Below, in pieces: positions 54,546 to 63,968 of a stretch of DNA of 64,000 nucleotides. The first letter of the stretch is position 1. Each line of letters opens with the position of its first letter. This DNA is from Nephrocerus scutellatus (taxonomy: Eukaryota; Arthropoda; Insecta; Diptera; Pipunculidae). The stretch lies in contig OX352762.1 in NCBI GenBank assembly GCA_947095585.1, positions 45,308,129 through 45,372,128 of the forward strand, written 5' to 3'. A program made the position numbers and the translations under genes. The notes under the pieces were generated by a model, which saw only the letters and a program-made list of their open reading frames with translations, was not told the origin of the DNA and searched no databases.

Positions 54546-54779
54546 GGAAATTGCTCTGTTAATACTTATGGTAGAAACTTCGTTTTGGTATTTGTTTGTA
54601 GAATAAATACTAGGCATTGTAACTACGTTAAAATATACGTTGATATCTTGTTTAAATCTTCAGATATTCAAGTTCATGCTTATTTTTGACTTTGACGTTA
54701 TGCTAGAACAAAAATATGTACATACATACAACCATTTATACATACTTATATAGTTATTATTCAAAAAATACTTTATTCT

Positions 54780-54848
54780 GCAAGACCGCAAGACCAAGAC
54801 CAAGACTAATGGCACGAATGCAAGACCAAGACCAAGACCAAGACCGAG
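54780..54848 (-). repeat. (CCAAGA)n repeat, inverted with respect to 53859
   Basis: 'caagaccgcaagaccaagac' and 'gaccaagaccaagaccgaga'. With 53859-53950 it forms an inverted pair ~0.85 kb apart. Confidence 0.85.
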
Positions 54849-54851
54849 ATG

Positions 54852-54854
<3 letters not shown>

Positions 54855-54908
<54 letters not shown>
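54855..54908. repeat. (TA)n microsatellite
   Basis: About 54 bp of TA repeat. Confidence 0.95.
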
Positions 54909-54912
<4 letters not shown>

Positions 54913-54957
54913 AATAAATTCTTTATTTTATATATATAGATTATGAACTTCGTCTAA

Positions 54958-55505
54958 ATCCCCTAATAGGTGATACATATGTATGCAAAGTTTGAACCGG
55001 ATTAATTTGGAAAATATTAATATTAAAGCCCCTTCACGTCAAAATTTTTACAAACACTGTCACCGGAGATACACATGTTTAAAAAATTTGTATGGGAACC
55101 TCTGACCTTGGGCCCAGATCACTTTCAAATTTCAATAGTTAGTGTTGTCATCGGAGATACACATGTGTTTAAAATTTGAAGAAAATCGGGTTAATTTAAA
55201 AAAAAATTATATTGGCACATCTTGCGACTCAGTTCCCGATCACTCAAAAAATTTTACAAAACGTTTTGTCTATCGCTGATACACATGTGTATAACATTTG
55301 AAGAATATCGGGTCAATTTTCAAAAAATTTATATGGGCACCCCTGGGCCCTGAGTTTCGAGGGGCCCAAGATTTTAATAGAAATATTCGTCGCCGGAGAT
55401 ACAAATGTTTGCAAAATTTAAAATCGGGCTTTAGGAAGTGGGTTAAAAATTGATCACAAGATCTGATTAGCCAGCCAGCCCGCCAACCACGGGCACGCGA
55501 AGTTA
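54958..55505 (+). repeat. Dispersed repeat, partial copy with right end
   Basis: Four to five ~120-bp units and the right terminus 'gggttaaaaattgatcacaa', 'ccacgggcacgcgaagttaa'. Close to 45018-45436. Confidence 0.8.
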
Positions 55506-55509
55506 ATAT

Positions 55510-56335
55510 CATGATCATCATATTTGGCTCTAAAACCGGGGTCCGGTCCTAGCCTCCCGCAAAAAGTCTCTCCACCGGTTCCGATTTTGAGCCGATGTCA
55601 TCCAGTTTTGCATCCCTAAACTCTTGGCGTCCTGGTCTACGCCATCCTTCCAGCGTAGGCTTCGCCGCCCTCGCTGTCGTGTTCCATAAATCCTACTGCA
55701 AAGGTTTTTCCGAGCAGGATCCTCTTCGCCCATGCGAGCTAGGTGTCCTGCCCACGTGAACCTACCAAGCTCAAATCTCTTCAAGATGTCAACATTGCAG
55801 TAACGCTCGTAGATCTCATTATTTTAGAGTCTCCAGAATCGTCCTTCATCACATACGGGGCCAACAATTCTCCGTAAGAATTTTCTCTCGAACGCGGCTA
55901 AGAGGTTAGAATACTTTTTGCTAAGCACCCAGTCGCTAGCTTACATTCGTCATCGAACTAGTCGTTCCGATCTCTACGACTACTGCCTACGATGCAGCAG
56001 TACTAATGACAGAATTTTTAAGGCGTGCCCATTTCTCTTCTACGCCCGATATCTCAGCTTCAGGACTTACTCTTTCTGCATTTGGGCTGAGTCCTATCGC
56101 TTTACCGTAGTTGTTTCTGATCTCTTCGTTGCGAAGGTCAGCCGTGTTGGCTTGAATCTGATTCAAGGATGCAGTCTTTCATGATGATGCAACCCGCGCT
56201 CTGAGCACCACACAAACAAGATAGTGGTCCGAGCTGACGTTGGCACCTCGGTACGTTCGTACCGTTATCAGGTTCAAGTTGTGGCGGCGGTCTTTCAACA
56301 CGTGGTCTATCTGGTTGCGAGTAGCTCCATCATCC
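55510..56335 (-). mobile_element. RTE-like LINE, internally deleted copy
   Basis: 55510-55930 corresponds to the 3' part (about 268-560) and 55931-56335 to the 5' part (2030-2410) of the element at the window start. The join 'gctaagcaccca|gtcgctagc' at about 55931 removes ~1.45 kb with the whole RT. It retains ~110 bp (55770-55900) missing from the first copy. Confidence 0.8.
55530..55784 (-). pseudogene. LINE ORF2 C-terminal fragment
   Basis: 84 codons: 'FTWAGHLARMGEEDPARKNL', 'RQRGRRSLRWKDGVDQDAKS', 'NRNRWRDFLREARTGPRF'. Same segment as 272-475 but with an intact start. Confidence 0.75.
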
Positions 56336-56352
56336 ACTACATAATAATGAGG

Positions 56353-57770
56353 AAATTTAAGACAATTAAAAATTTATATATTTTATTCTAGGATAATCGC
56401 TGTCACAGCGCAAAAACTAGAGACGCAGGAACTAACGGAAAAACAAACGATACTTCTACTTAAATTAAGTACAGCACGAATAATAAAAACTTACTATAAT
56501 TTCATACACATAATTAATTTGAAAACATACCAACAAAACATTGAAAATATTTCCTACTCATTATTAGCCATTGACAAAGACTATAACCTAAAAGACACTA
56601 TTGAAGTAACAAAAGTAAAATTAAAAGAAGTTGAATATAAGTTAAATGCACTATCACCACAAGTGAGGAGAAAAGAGGACTGATAAATGGGTTAGATACA
56701 GCTGTCAAGTTCATTACGGGTAACATGGACGCAAACGATGCAGAAAACCTTAACAAACACATAGAAAGACTCACTTTTCAAGAAACTGAATTTCGAAATG
56801 AATTAGATAACGAAATAATGCTAAACACACAAATGCTTCAGAGATTTGAGAACATAACCAACCATATCAACCAAACAACAAAGTAGTATTGAAAATTTTC
56901 TTAATAAACTAAATGATGAAAATAGTACCCTCATCCACACAAATGAAGAGATTTTCTCCGTACGCAATATCTTAGCCAAATAAACTATAATATAGATTTA
57001 CTTCATAATCACATATCAAATATAACCAAATCAATCGTAACGGCTAAAATAAACATAATTCCCAAATTCATCCTTAACTAAGATGAACTCGATAAAATTC
57101 AGGAAATACTTTTAAATCAATCCGTTAAAATAAATTCAACCGAAAACATTTACGAAATGTTAGGATTACCGGCTTTTTAAAATAATACAAATATCATACT
57201 TAATGTTCAGATACGTATCCTATCACACGAAAAGTATTCCCTTCTTCATATTATTCTAACCTATATTATTCCAATATATAAACTCCGAAAATATTCAACA
57301 CCTCGACGAACCATGTCCCAATGTAGAAAGCACTTATTACTGCAAAGAGACTAGACGTCAAGAAAATATAAACCAGTCCACATGTCTAGGCCAACTTCTT
57401 AAAAACCAACCAGCCACCTGTACACTGAATGACGTCGGACCAACATCCAAAATACTTCAACCAGAACCCAACTATATTCTACTACTCCAAGCTCCAGCTA
57501 CCGAAATCAATTCATCATGCAATTATGGACCACACGTACTCTCCGGAAATATTCTTCTACATTATCAAAACTGCGATGTGGAAACAAATGGAATCACCTA
57601 GAGGAACAACCCTCCGTATTCTGGCAGGAAGTCAACCTTTTACCAACATCACACCAGAAGATCAACGTAAATTTTACTACAGAAAAACTAAACCTGCAAA
57701 AATTGAAACACTACAACATGATGAATGAAAACGCCATCAACATCCTCCGAACAGACTAAAAGTAAAAGAA
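56353..57770 (+). pseudogene. Errantivirus env pseudogene
   Basis: Broken frames in order: 'LTEKQTILLLKLSTARIIK', then a basic site 'RRKRG' followed by 'LINGLDTAVKFITGNMDAND' (the conserved env block after the cleavage site), coiled-coil-like 'HIERLTFQETEFRNELDNEI', Cys-rich ectodomain parts (PCPNVESTYYCKET, STCLGQLLKNQPATCTLNDV, CNYGPHVLSGNILLHYQNCD), and near 57780 a short hydrophobic stretch (TIFILLIAYTF). Several frameshifts and stops. Different family from the env at 30783-32150. The rest of the provirus is not in the window. Confidence 0.8.
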
Positions 57771-57894
57771 CTAGGAACAATATTCATTTTGTTAATAGCT
57801 TATACTTTCAGAAAACTTAGTACCAATAAAATAATCCTCCAAAACTCAGCTCCAGTCACATCTCCACAGTATCTCTGGCCGCCGCTTCATTCTT

Positions 57895-57904
57895 AGGGGG
57901 AAGG
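57895..57904 (+). other. Polypurine tract of the env-bearing element
   Basis: 'agggggaagg' directly before AGTTAAATACC. Confidence 0.7.
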
Positions 57905-58197
57905 AGTTAAATACCCCACATAGGTCACTTACCCAACACAAGCCGCATAAAACATAATAAAAGAATCAATTTTTTCAATTAAATATATTTTTTGTAATGT
58001 CAATTAAGCAAAATAATAAAAAAATCAATAATGTCAATTAAGTATAATTTTTGTAATGTCAATTAAGCAAAATAATTAAAGGATCAATTTTGCCAATTCA
58101 GGAAAAAATATTGTAAAACCAATTTTTCATTTTAAAGAAATAGAAACGAATAAAGCAGTTATTAATTAGCTCTCGTCGGAACAAGTTGTTTTTTTAA
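57905..58197 (+). repeat. 3' LTR (orphan) of an errantivirus
   Basis: Begins 'agttaaataccccacatag'. It carries an internal direct repeat 'gtaatgtcaattaagcaaaa' (57995, 58052). The right end is uncertain, as a LINE inserted at 58212. No partner LTR is present in the window. Confidence 0.6.
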
Positions 58198-58211
58198 ACA
58201 CCCTTCGGTAT

Positions 58212-58937
58212 ACTTACTTACTTATGTCCTATATCCCCTTGTGGGACCTAGGGCCTCTACTACGCCTACACGCCATCGCGTTCGGTTCCTGGCAATGAAC
58301 TTCAGCTCTCTCCAAATCTTCCCCAATTGCCGGGACTCCTCCTCAACTGTTCTGCGCCATGTATTTCTCGAACGACCCGTTCTTCTACCATCCTGAGATA
58401 ACGGATTCCATTGCATTGTGTAGTTTGCTATGGAACTGTCGCCTTTTTGGAGTGTATGACCAATCCACTGCCACTTCCGTCGTTGGATGGTTGTGACCCG
58501 TTCTCTGGTAAAGATGTTCGTTAGAGATACGGTTAGGCCAGAAAACCCTTAAGATGTTCCGTAGGCACCTATTTAAGAACGTTTGTAATCCTTTTGTGAT
58601 AGTAGCGGTCACCTTCCAAGTGCTGCACTCATACAACAGCACAGATTCAACATTTGAACGGAACAGTCGCAGCTTGGTATTTAAGCTGATCGCATTGCTT
58701 CGCCATATCATGGACATAATTCCAAACACTGATTTTGCTTTGCCGATTCGGTTGAAAATGTCCTGTTCGGTTCCACCTTCGGTCGAGACAATACTCCCAA
58801 GATATTGGAAACTCTCTACTCTCTCTACCGGCTGTCCAGCAATGTGACCTTGAGTTACTGAGTTAGTGCCAAGGTTGATGATTTTTGTTTTGGAATTATT
58901 AATCTTCAAACCAGCAACCCGACGTTTGTTTACTCTC
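58212..58937 (-). mobile_element. 5'-truncated RTE/BovB-like LINE with 14-bp target duplication
   Basis: Flanked by 'acacccttcggtat' at 58198-58211 and 58938-58951. The 3' end (left) has a TAAG-type tail ('tacttacttacttatg' on plus). Contains the ORF2 C-terminal third. Classical LINE insertion: truncation, short tail repeats and target duplication. Confidence 0.9.
58222..58937 (-). pseudogene. LINE ORF2 C-terminal part
   Basis: Frame to 58385: 'AGLKINNSKTKIINLG', 'ESFQYLGSIVSTEGGTEQDI', 'NAISLNTKLRLFRSNVESVL', 'FLNRCLRNILRVFWPNRISN'. Next frame to 58222: 'MQWNPLSQDGRRTGRSRNTW', 'ELKFIARNRTRWRVGV'. This is the RT thumb and C-terminal domain of RTE/BovB-like LINEs. One frameshift separates the two frames. 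The catalytic RT motifs are lost through truncation. Confidence 0.85.
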
Positions 58938-58971
58938 ACACCCTTCGGTATCCACGACATAATTCACGTGC

Positions 58972-59150
58972 ATAGACATCTCATATTTTCCTCTCCTTAA
59001 TTTAGTAACGCCCACGATGTGCTAAGCATTATAAGGGTGCAAATAACTTAGCGTGTGTACATTATAAAACAAAATGTCACGAGTTGTACTTTTTTACAAT
59101 TTATACAAAACGCAAGAGTAGGCGATACATTTTATATTTGATATAAATTT
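58972..59150 (+). repeat. Duplicated 180-bp segment, copy 1
   Basis: 'cacgtgcatagacatctcat', 'gtgctaagcattataagggt', 'cgcaagagtaggcgatacat'. Partner at 59677-59856. Confidence 0.85.
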
Positions 59151-59384
59151 AAAATGAGTGTTATCAAGTCGTGGGATTTACTATTCCTAATATTTATGTA
59201 AATAAGCGAATTGATATGTATGTATATTTGTGCAGCAAAGTAGTAGCTAAACATAAGAATGGTCTAAAATAGCTGCGAGGAGACTGAAGTTATAGTGTGT
59301 ATAACGGAATACAGCAAAAATATAACATATATAAATTTAATATGTAACTGTACAAAATATTATTTCTTTTAGTAAGAAAAACAA

Positions 59385-59640
59385 CCCATAAAAATAAAAA
59401 TTTTCATTGAAATTCTCTAAATAAAATAAAAAAAAATAGTTTTGAAAAAAAGATATGGGAGCCCCTAGGCTCGATTACCTTAAAATTTTTACTGAAAGTC
59501 TTGTCATTGGAGATACACATGTGTATACAATTTAAAGAAAATCGCGTTAATTTTTAAAAAAAATGTATGGGGCCCCTCGACATCGTGGCCCGATCACTAA
59601 AAGTGTTGTTCATCGGAGATACACATGTCTACCATTGTAC
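59385..59640 (+). repeat. Dispersed repeat, left-end copy
   Basis: Left terminus 'aacaacccataaaaataaaa', two units ('gagatacacatgtgtataca', 'gcccgatcac'). Confidence 0.75.
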
Positions 59641-59676
59641 GCAGAACATCAAAATAATTTCCGCTTATAAATGCAC

Positions 59677-59856
59677 ACGTGCATAGACATCTCATAGTTT
59701 CCTCTCCTTAATTTCCTAACTCCCACGCTGTGCTAAGCATTATAAGGGTGCAAATCACTTAAGCGTGTGTACATTATATAAAAAAAAGTTACGAGTTGTA
59801 GTTTTTCATAATTTATACAAAGCGCAAGAGTAGGCGATACATTTTATTTTGACATA
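59677..59856 (+). repeat. Duplicated 180-bp segment, copy 2
   Basis: Same phrases as copy 1 with about ten differences. The dispersed repeat lies between the two copies. Confidence 0.85.
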
Positions 59857-59863
59857 AACCCGA

Positions 59864-59945
59864 TCACTCCAAAATTTTTACAAAAAGTGCTGTTCATCGG
59901 AGATACACATGTGTATAATATTTGAAGAAAATCGGTAAATTTTTA
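59864..59945 (+). repeat. Dispersed repeat, single unit
   Basis: 'cccgatcactccaaaatttt', 'catcggagatacacatgtgt', 'gaagaaaatcggtaaattt'. Confidence 0.7.
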
Positions 59946-60021
59946 AAATTGACATTATATTTTATTAAAATTGCTCAAGCAACCCATAAGTAAATCAAAT
60001 TTTTTATATATATTTTATCAG

Positions 60022-60244
60022 GTTTGGTTTCAAAATCGGAGAGCTAAATTTCGAAAGCAAGAGAGGCATGCAAAGCATAAAATCCGACCGCAATCTATTT
60101 GTGACTACACTAATAGTACAAAAAGAGACATAAATCAGGACTAACTTTCAAATCTTAAAGAACGATCACCGGTACTGACTGTATTGACAACTCCAAACTC
60201 GAACTCATCAACATCACAACGATCAGATTTAAATGACGACCAAG
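60022..60244 (+). CDS. Paired-like homeobox gene, internal exon encoding the end of the homeodomain
   Basis: After 'tatattttatcag' (3' splice site ending 60021) the frame reads VWFQNRRAKFRKQERHAKHK, i.e. residues 47-60 of a homeodomain (recognition helix with WFQNRR) and the following basic stretch. A splice site between homeodomain residues 46 and 47 is typical of paired-class genes. 'RAKFRKQER' points to the Phox2/PHDP/Prop-type group. The exon ends at a good donor 'caag|gtaagt' (60245). In frame there is a TAA at 60142-60144, 40 codons in; yet the frame stays open for the 33 codons from there to the donor (NLKERSPVLTVLTTPNSNSS). Either the protein ends at the TAA, or the base is an error, or the copy is damaged. 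The preceding homeodomain exon is not in the window. A host sequence-specific transcription factor, nuclear. Confidence 0.8.
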
Positions 60245-60259
60245 GTAAGTACAATCGAC

Positions 60260-60760
60260 TCTGTAGTTTTTTTTTTGTGCAACCTTTCGGTAAAAGAGGG
60301 GAAAGTATTCATAACTTTATTTAGAAAAATTCCATAATTTTAAATCTATTTCTTAATATTATTGCTTGAACAGGTTTTTCCAATTGTTGTTTATCAATAT
60401 GATGTACAGCATTAGAACTGTTATTTGAAAACTATTTAATTAAATCTGACTTTTTACTTTTATTTTATATGACGAATTATGAATTATATTGTAACGAAGT
60501 TAAATTAACACCGACCACATTTCGGATTAGATTAAATCACCCACGTCACAATCCGTATTTCTAAGCATACCGAATAAAATAAACACGGTATAAACAACAT
60601 TATAATATTCACATAATCAACATAAAACACCCTGCACAAATATGTAACATATTTTTCAGACACGCAAACAAACGTCCGTCCTGTATTAAAAATATATATT
60701 AGTGCATACTTTCGAGCGCCCAAAAAAACCAAAAAAGGCCGAGTTAATGCAACGAAATAA
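60260..60760. other. Unassigned, presumably intron sequence
   Basis: AT-rich DNA after the homeobox exon donor; no further exon or element recognised. Confidence 0.4.
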
Positions 60761-60774
60761 TATATATATACACA

Positions 60775-60930
60775 AATTAGCCAGTACTATTCATGTACGA
60801 CATTATGACAATGGAGAAGACCTCCACCTGGAAGTTACCAATGCGGGGATCGAAACCCGCAACCGTCTGGTGACAATCCAGGAAATTGCTCTGTTGTACG
60901 AGCACTCCTCTCACTCAATGGCTAAAATAT
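60775..60930 (-). other. Possible tRNA-derived SINE or tRNA-like fragment
   Basis: The minus strand has 'tagccattgagtga' (A-box-like) and, ~60 nt on, 'gcgggtttcgatccccgc', a B-box-like sequence in a self-complementary stem. The distance between boxes is longer than in a tRNA. Weak. Confidence 0.35.
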
Positions 60931-61322
60931 AAAAATAATATAAAATACCAATATATACGGTAAGCCGATGTGTATATTGATGATTTCTTATTCATCGCAA
61001 GGATAATAAAATTCCTACCAAGTCGAAGCAAATAAGCGACGACATAGGACGCGAAAAACACAAAAAATCAAGGAGATCATTCAACCGATACCTTAGTAAT
61101 TTATTCTGCGTGGTCTACTCCTTACTCCCGTTCTTTACAAGCAAATCTTTTGGTGTGGTAGTCTAACAAAGCGCTGTTGATTTACTTCGCGGTCTTCGCT
61201 AGCAACTTTGAGTCCGAACTGGTTTTCGATTACACCGGCATGTAATACCCGCTCCCGTAGTTAAAAAAAATGATAGTACTAGTTATTTATGTATATAGGC
61301 TAAATCAAATGTCTTAAGTATA

Positions 61323-62289
61323 CAGGGTGTATCCGTTAAGGTGGAAAATACTTAAAGGGATGATTCCTTGGTTAATTTCGTGAAAAAAATCGTATGGAAA
61401 GGGGGGGTCTATTTTCAACCCCTGCGGTGTACGTAGCGTTTCAATGTGAAGATACGTACTTTTGACCTTACATCACTTCACACCCTGTAACTCTTAAACG
61501 CTTCTAGCTTCAAGATCACTGTTGGTCATTTTTGAAAGAAAATTAAATTTTTAAGATCAAATAATGTACATTTTTTTAAATTCTTGAAACCGTTACCGAT
61601 ATAAACGTCGTCAAAATCTAAAAAAAAATTTTCTTTTTTTAAATTTTATTTTCAAACGCGAATATTTCGAAAATTGCTCTCGGATAATTTTTTTTTGACA
61701 AATGCAATATTAAAGCCTATTCAATTTTCTACAAATCTACCTTAATGCATTCGGTCAACAGAAGCAGGGTTAAAAATGAAAGTTTGTAAAATGAACGAAA
61801 ACGTACTTTTGACCTTCCAGCTACAAGCTTGCTATTGGTCTTTTTTGAACGAAAATTACATTTTTAAGATCTAACAATATACACTTTCTTAAATTATTTA
61901 AGCCATACCGATAAAAAAGTAGTCAAATTCAAAACTGTATGTTTATTTTTGGAAATTTAAAATTGTATTTACCAATAGCGAAATTTTTTTTTAGATTTTG
62001 ACGACGTTTATATCGGTAAAGGTTTCAAGAATTTAAAAAAGTGTACATTATTTGATCTTAAAAATTTAATTTTCCTTCAAAAATGACCAACAGTGACCTT
62101 GTAGCTAGAAGCGTTTAAGACTTACAGGGTGTGAAGTGATGTAAGGTCAAAAGTACATCTCTTCGCATTAAAACGCTACGTACACCGCAGGGGTTGAAAA
62201 TAGACCCCCCCTTTCTATACGGTTTTTTTCACCAAATTAACCAAGGAATCATCCCTTTAAGTATTTGCCACCTTAACGGATACACCCTG
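61323..62289. mobile_element. Long inverted-repeat element (MITE/foldback type), TA flanked
   Basis: 967 bp. The left arm begins 'cagggtgtatccgttaaggt' and its complement ends the right arm. Arms of about 300 bp pair over most of their length ('gggatgattccttggttaat', 'caacccctgcggtgtacgta', 'gacgacgtttatatcggtaa'). TA on both outer edges (61321-61322, 62290-62291) is the expected duplication for a Tc/mariner-like mover. The middle (61800-61940) holds a third partial arm-like segment. No open frame of note. A transcript would fold into a hairpin. Confidence 0.85.
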
Positions 62290-62404
62290 TATATATAATT
62301 ATTTCTACTATCGTTGTCATTATTTAGCGAACCTAGACGAAAACAAATAAGAGATAATTAAACTTACAACCAAACCCACTACTTTTTAACTTGTTAAGAG
62401 GAAG

Positions 62405-62555
62405 AAGAGGAGAAACGAACCCTGGGTGACCGGCGAGCGTCACCTGAGTGAAAGCACGTTACAAATTAGGCGCCCGAGCAGGGACGACTTTTAAAGTCGT
62501 CTCACCGATCGACACCGAAAAAAAACAGAAAAACTTTCATTACTTGATTCCAGCA
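62405..62555 (+). other. LTR-retrotransposon leader fragment with tRNA-Lys-like primer site
   Basis: 'aggcgcccgagcaggga' at 62468-62484, with flanks as at 27855-28000 ('gaagaagaggagaaacgaa', 'tgaccggcgagcgtcacc'). Next to it, from 62556, is copia sequence of the opposite strand. Confidence 0.6.
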
Positions 62556-62559
62556 TACT

Positions 62560-62608
62560 ATTTGATCAACGCTGGATCACCGGCCCAATCAGCATCGCAA
62601 AATCCGAT
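62560..62608 (-). pseudogene. Copia RNase H motif fragment
   Basis: The minus strand, in a second frame, reads 'LIGFCDADWAGDPALIK', matching the conserved copia RNase H start (GYSDADWAGD). About 16 residues before the junction with the leader fragment. Confidence 0.75.
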
Positions 62609-63432
62609 GAGTAAATACACTGGTCAATTGATGATTGCTTATATTTAATTTGCCCCACCAGTGCATCATTCAGCTTGTCGTTCCAAACACGACTTGACTG
62701 TTTCAAACCATATAATGCTCGCTTAAGACGACAAACCCTCCCCGATCCGTCATCGAAGCCTTCCGGTTGATTCATATAGATTTCTTCAATTAGTTCACCT
62801 TGCAGAAAAGCAGTTACTGCATCCTTTTGATGTATAACCATCGTATTTTTGGCCGCAATTGCCAACAGAAATCGAATTGATGCATAACGTGCTACAGGTG
62901 AGTAGGTTTCGTCGTAGACAATGCCTCTGACTTGACAGTACCCTTTGACAACAAGTCGAGCTTTATACCGGTCGATAGTGCCGATACCATTTCGTTTTAT
63001 TTTGTAGACCCATTTACTGTCTATCCCCTTTCATCCATCAGGTAGCTGGCACAAGTCCGAAGTATTATTGGACTTCAAAGAGTTTAGTCCGGTATTCATT
63101 GCTGCTTCCCATTTCTCGCTTTCGTCACAGTGTCTAGCTTCTTGAAAGCATTTGGGTTCGCTGATGACTCTAGTAGCTGCTGCCAACATCGCATATAGAC
63201 TGAGAGTATGGCGTACATCTTCAGTGTTTTTCGAAATTGAGCTTTCTTCTACTACGATCGGGCATGGAACAACTGAGAGTTCACTGTTAGCAACGTCGAA
63301 ATCAGTTTCAGCAACAGAAGTGTATGACGAATTCCTACTATCTACCGCCTCACTGAATTCTTTATCTGCTGATTTCATCTCAATAATGGTGTCGTCCATC
63401 TCTGTTACGATGTCGTCAGAGTACTTCAACAC
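62566..63432 (-). pseudogene. Copia linker and RT N-terminal part
   Basis: One frame interrupted by a TGA at 63031-63033. The first part (63432-63034): acidic linker, 'RVISEPKCFQEARHCDESEK', 'WEAAMNTGLNSLKSNNTSDL'. The second part: 'DRYKARLVVKGYCQV', 'YDETYSPVARYASIRFLLAI', 'HQKDAVTAFLQGELIEEIYM' (motif A with Asp), 'CRLKRALYGLKQSSRVWNDK'. Catalytic motif C is deleted. Not functional. Confidence 0.85.
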
Positions 63433-63968
63433 TGAATGACTTGTTCAACACTTGATGTCAATGTAGCCTCACTGAAGTCGTCGTCCGAATCACTGTCGCC
63501 ACGTGAATCGCTTCCGGAAAAAACATTTTCAATATAATGGATATCTTCTGATGCCTTGGATGCGAAAACAGAGTCATTAGAAATAATATTTTTGGAGATT
63601 ACCTGATTTCCACTTGGTTCTACGAATGTAACATCTCTACTGACGATGATTTTTCTAGCCCTTGGGTCGTAAGGTCGATATGCCTTTGACTGCTCGCTGT
63701 ATTCAACCATGATACACTCACTTGCTTTTGCAGCAAAAGCTTTGCTTCCAAATACTCGCAGCATTGATAAGTCCAGCTCTCGTTTAGTCCAACGCTCCTC
63801 CGGCGTTTCACCTTCCATTCCACGACAAGGTATTTTGTTTGTCAGGTAGGCTGCTGTCACTGCTGCTTCGCCCCAAACACTACCACTTAAGTTTCCGTCA
63901 AATAGCATGCATCGGATCTTCTCTACGAGCGTAAGGTCGATATGCCGTTCGTTGATGTAGTATGCCAT
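63426..63968 (-). pseudogene. Copia integrase C-terminal half
   Basis: 181 codons: 'HIDLTLVEKIRCMLFDGNLS' (just after the catalytic Glu region), 'VWGEAAVTAAYLTNKIPCRG', 'ETPEERWTKRELDLSMLRVF', 'DPRARKIIVSRDVTFVEPSG', then a Ser/Asp-rich linker. Copia pattern: W.EA..TA.YL.NR.P, TP.E.W, R.FG....., RKI..SRDV.F. A frameshift near 63430 separates it from the RT frame. Confidence 0.9.

Larger units (their letters stand above)
62556..63968 (-). mobile_element. Copia-family element, integrase-to-RNase H fragment with internal deletion
   Basis: Minus-strand order: integrase C-terminal half, linker, start of RT, then a short RNase H piece. The RT part with the catalytic YVDD is missing: sequence 'SSIDQCIYSSD' is followed at once by RNase H 'CDADWAGDPALI' in another frame. 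The end of the window cuts the 5' side. It covers parts of pol that the fragment at 25831-27353 lacks. Confidence 0.85.

Noticed and set aside
61100..61320. Possible coding between the homeobox exon and the inverted-repeat element
   Set aside because: No frame longer than a few tens of codons and no motif that I recognise.
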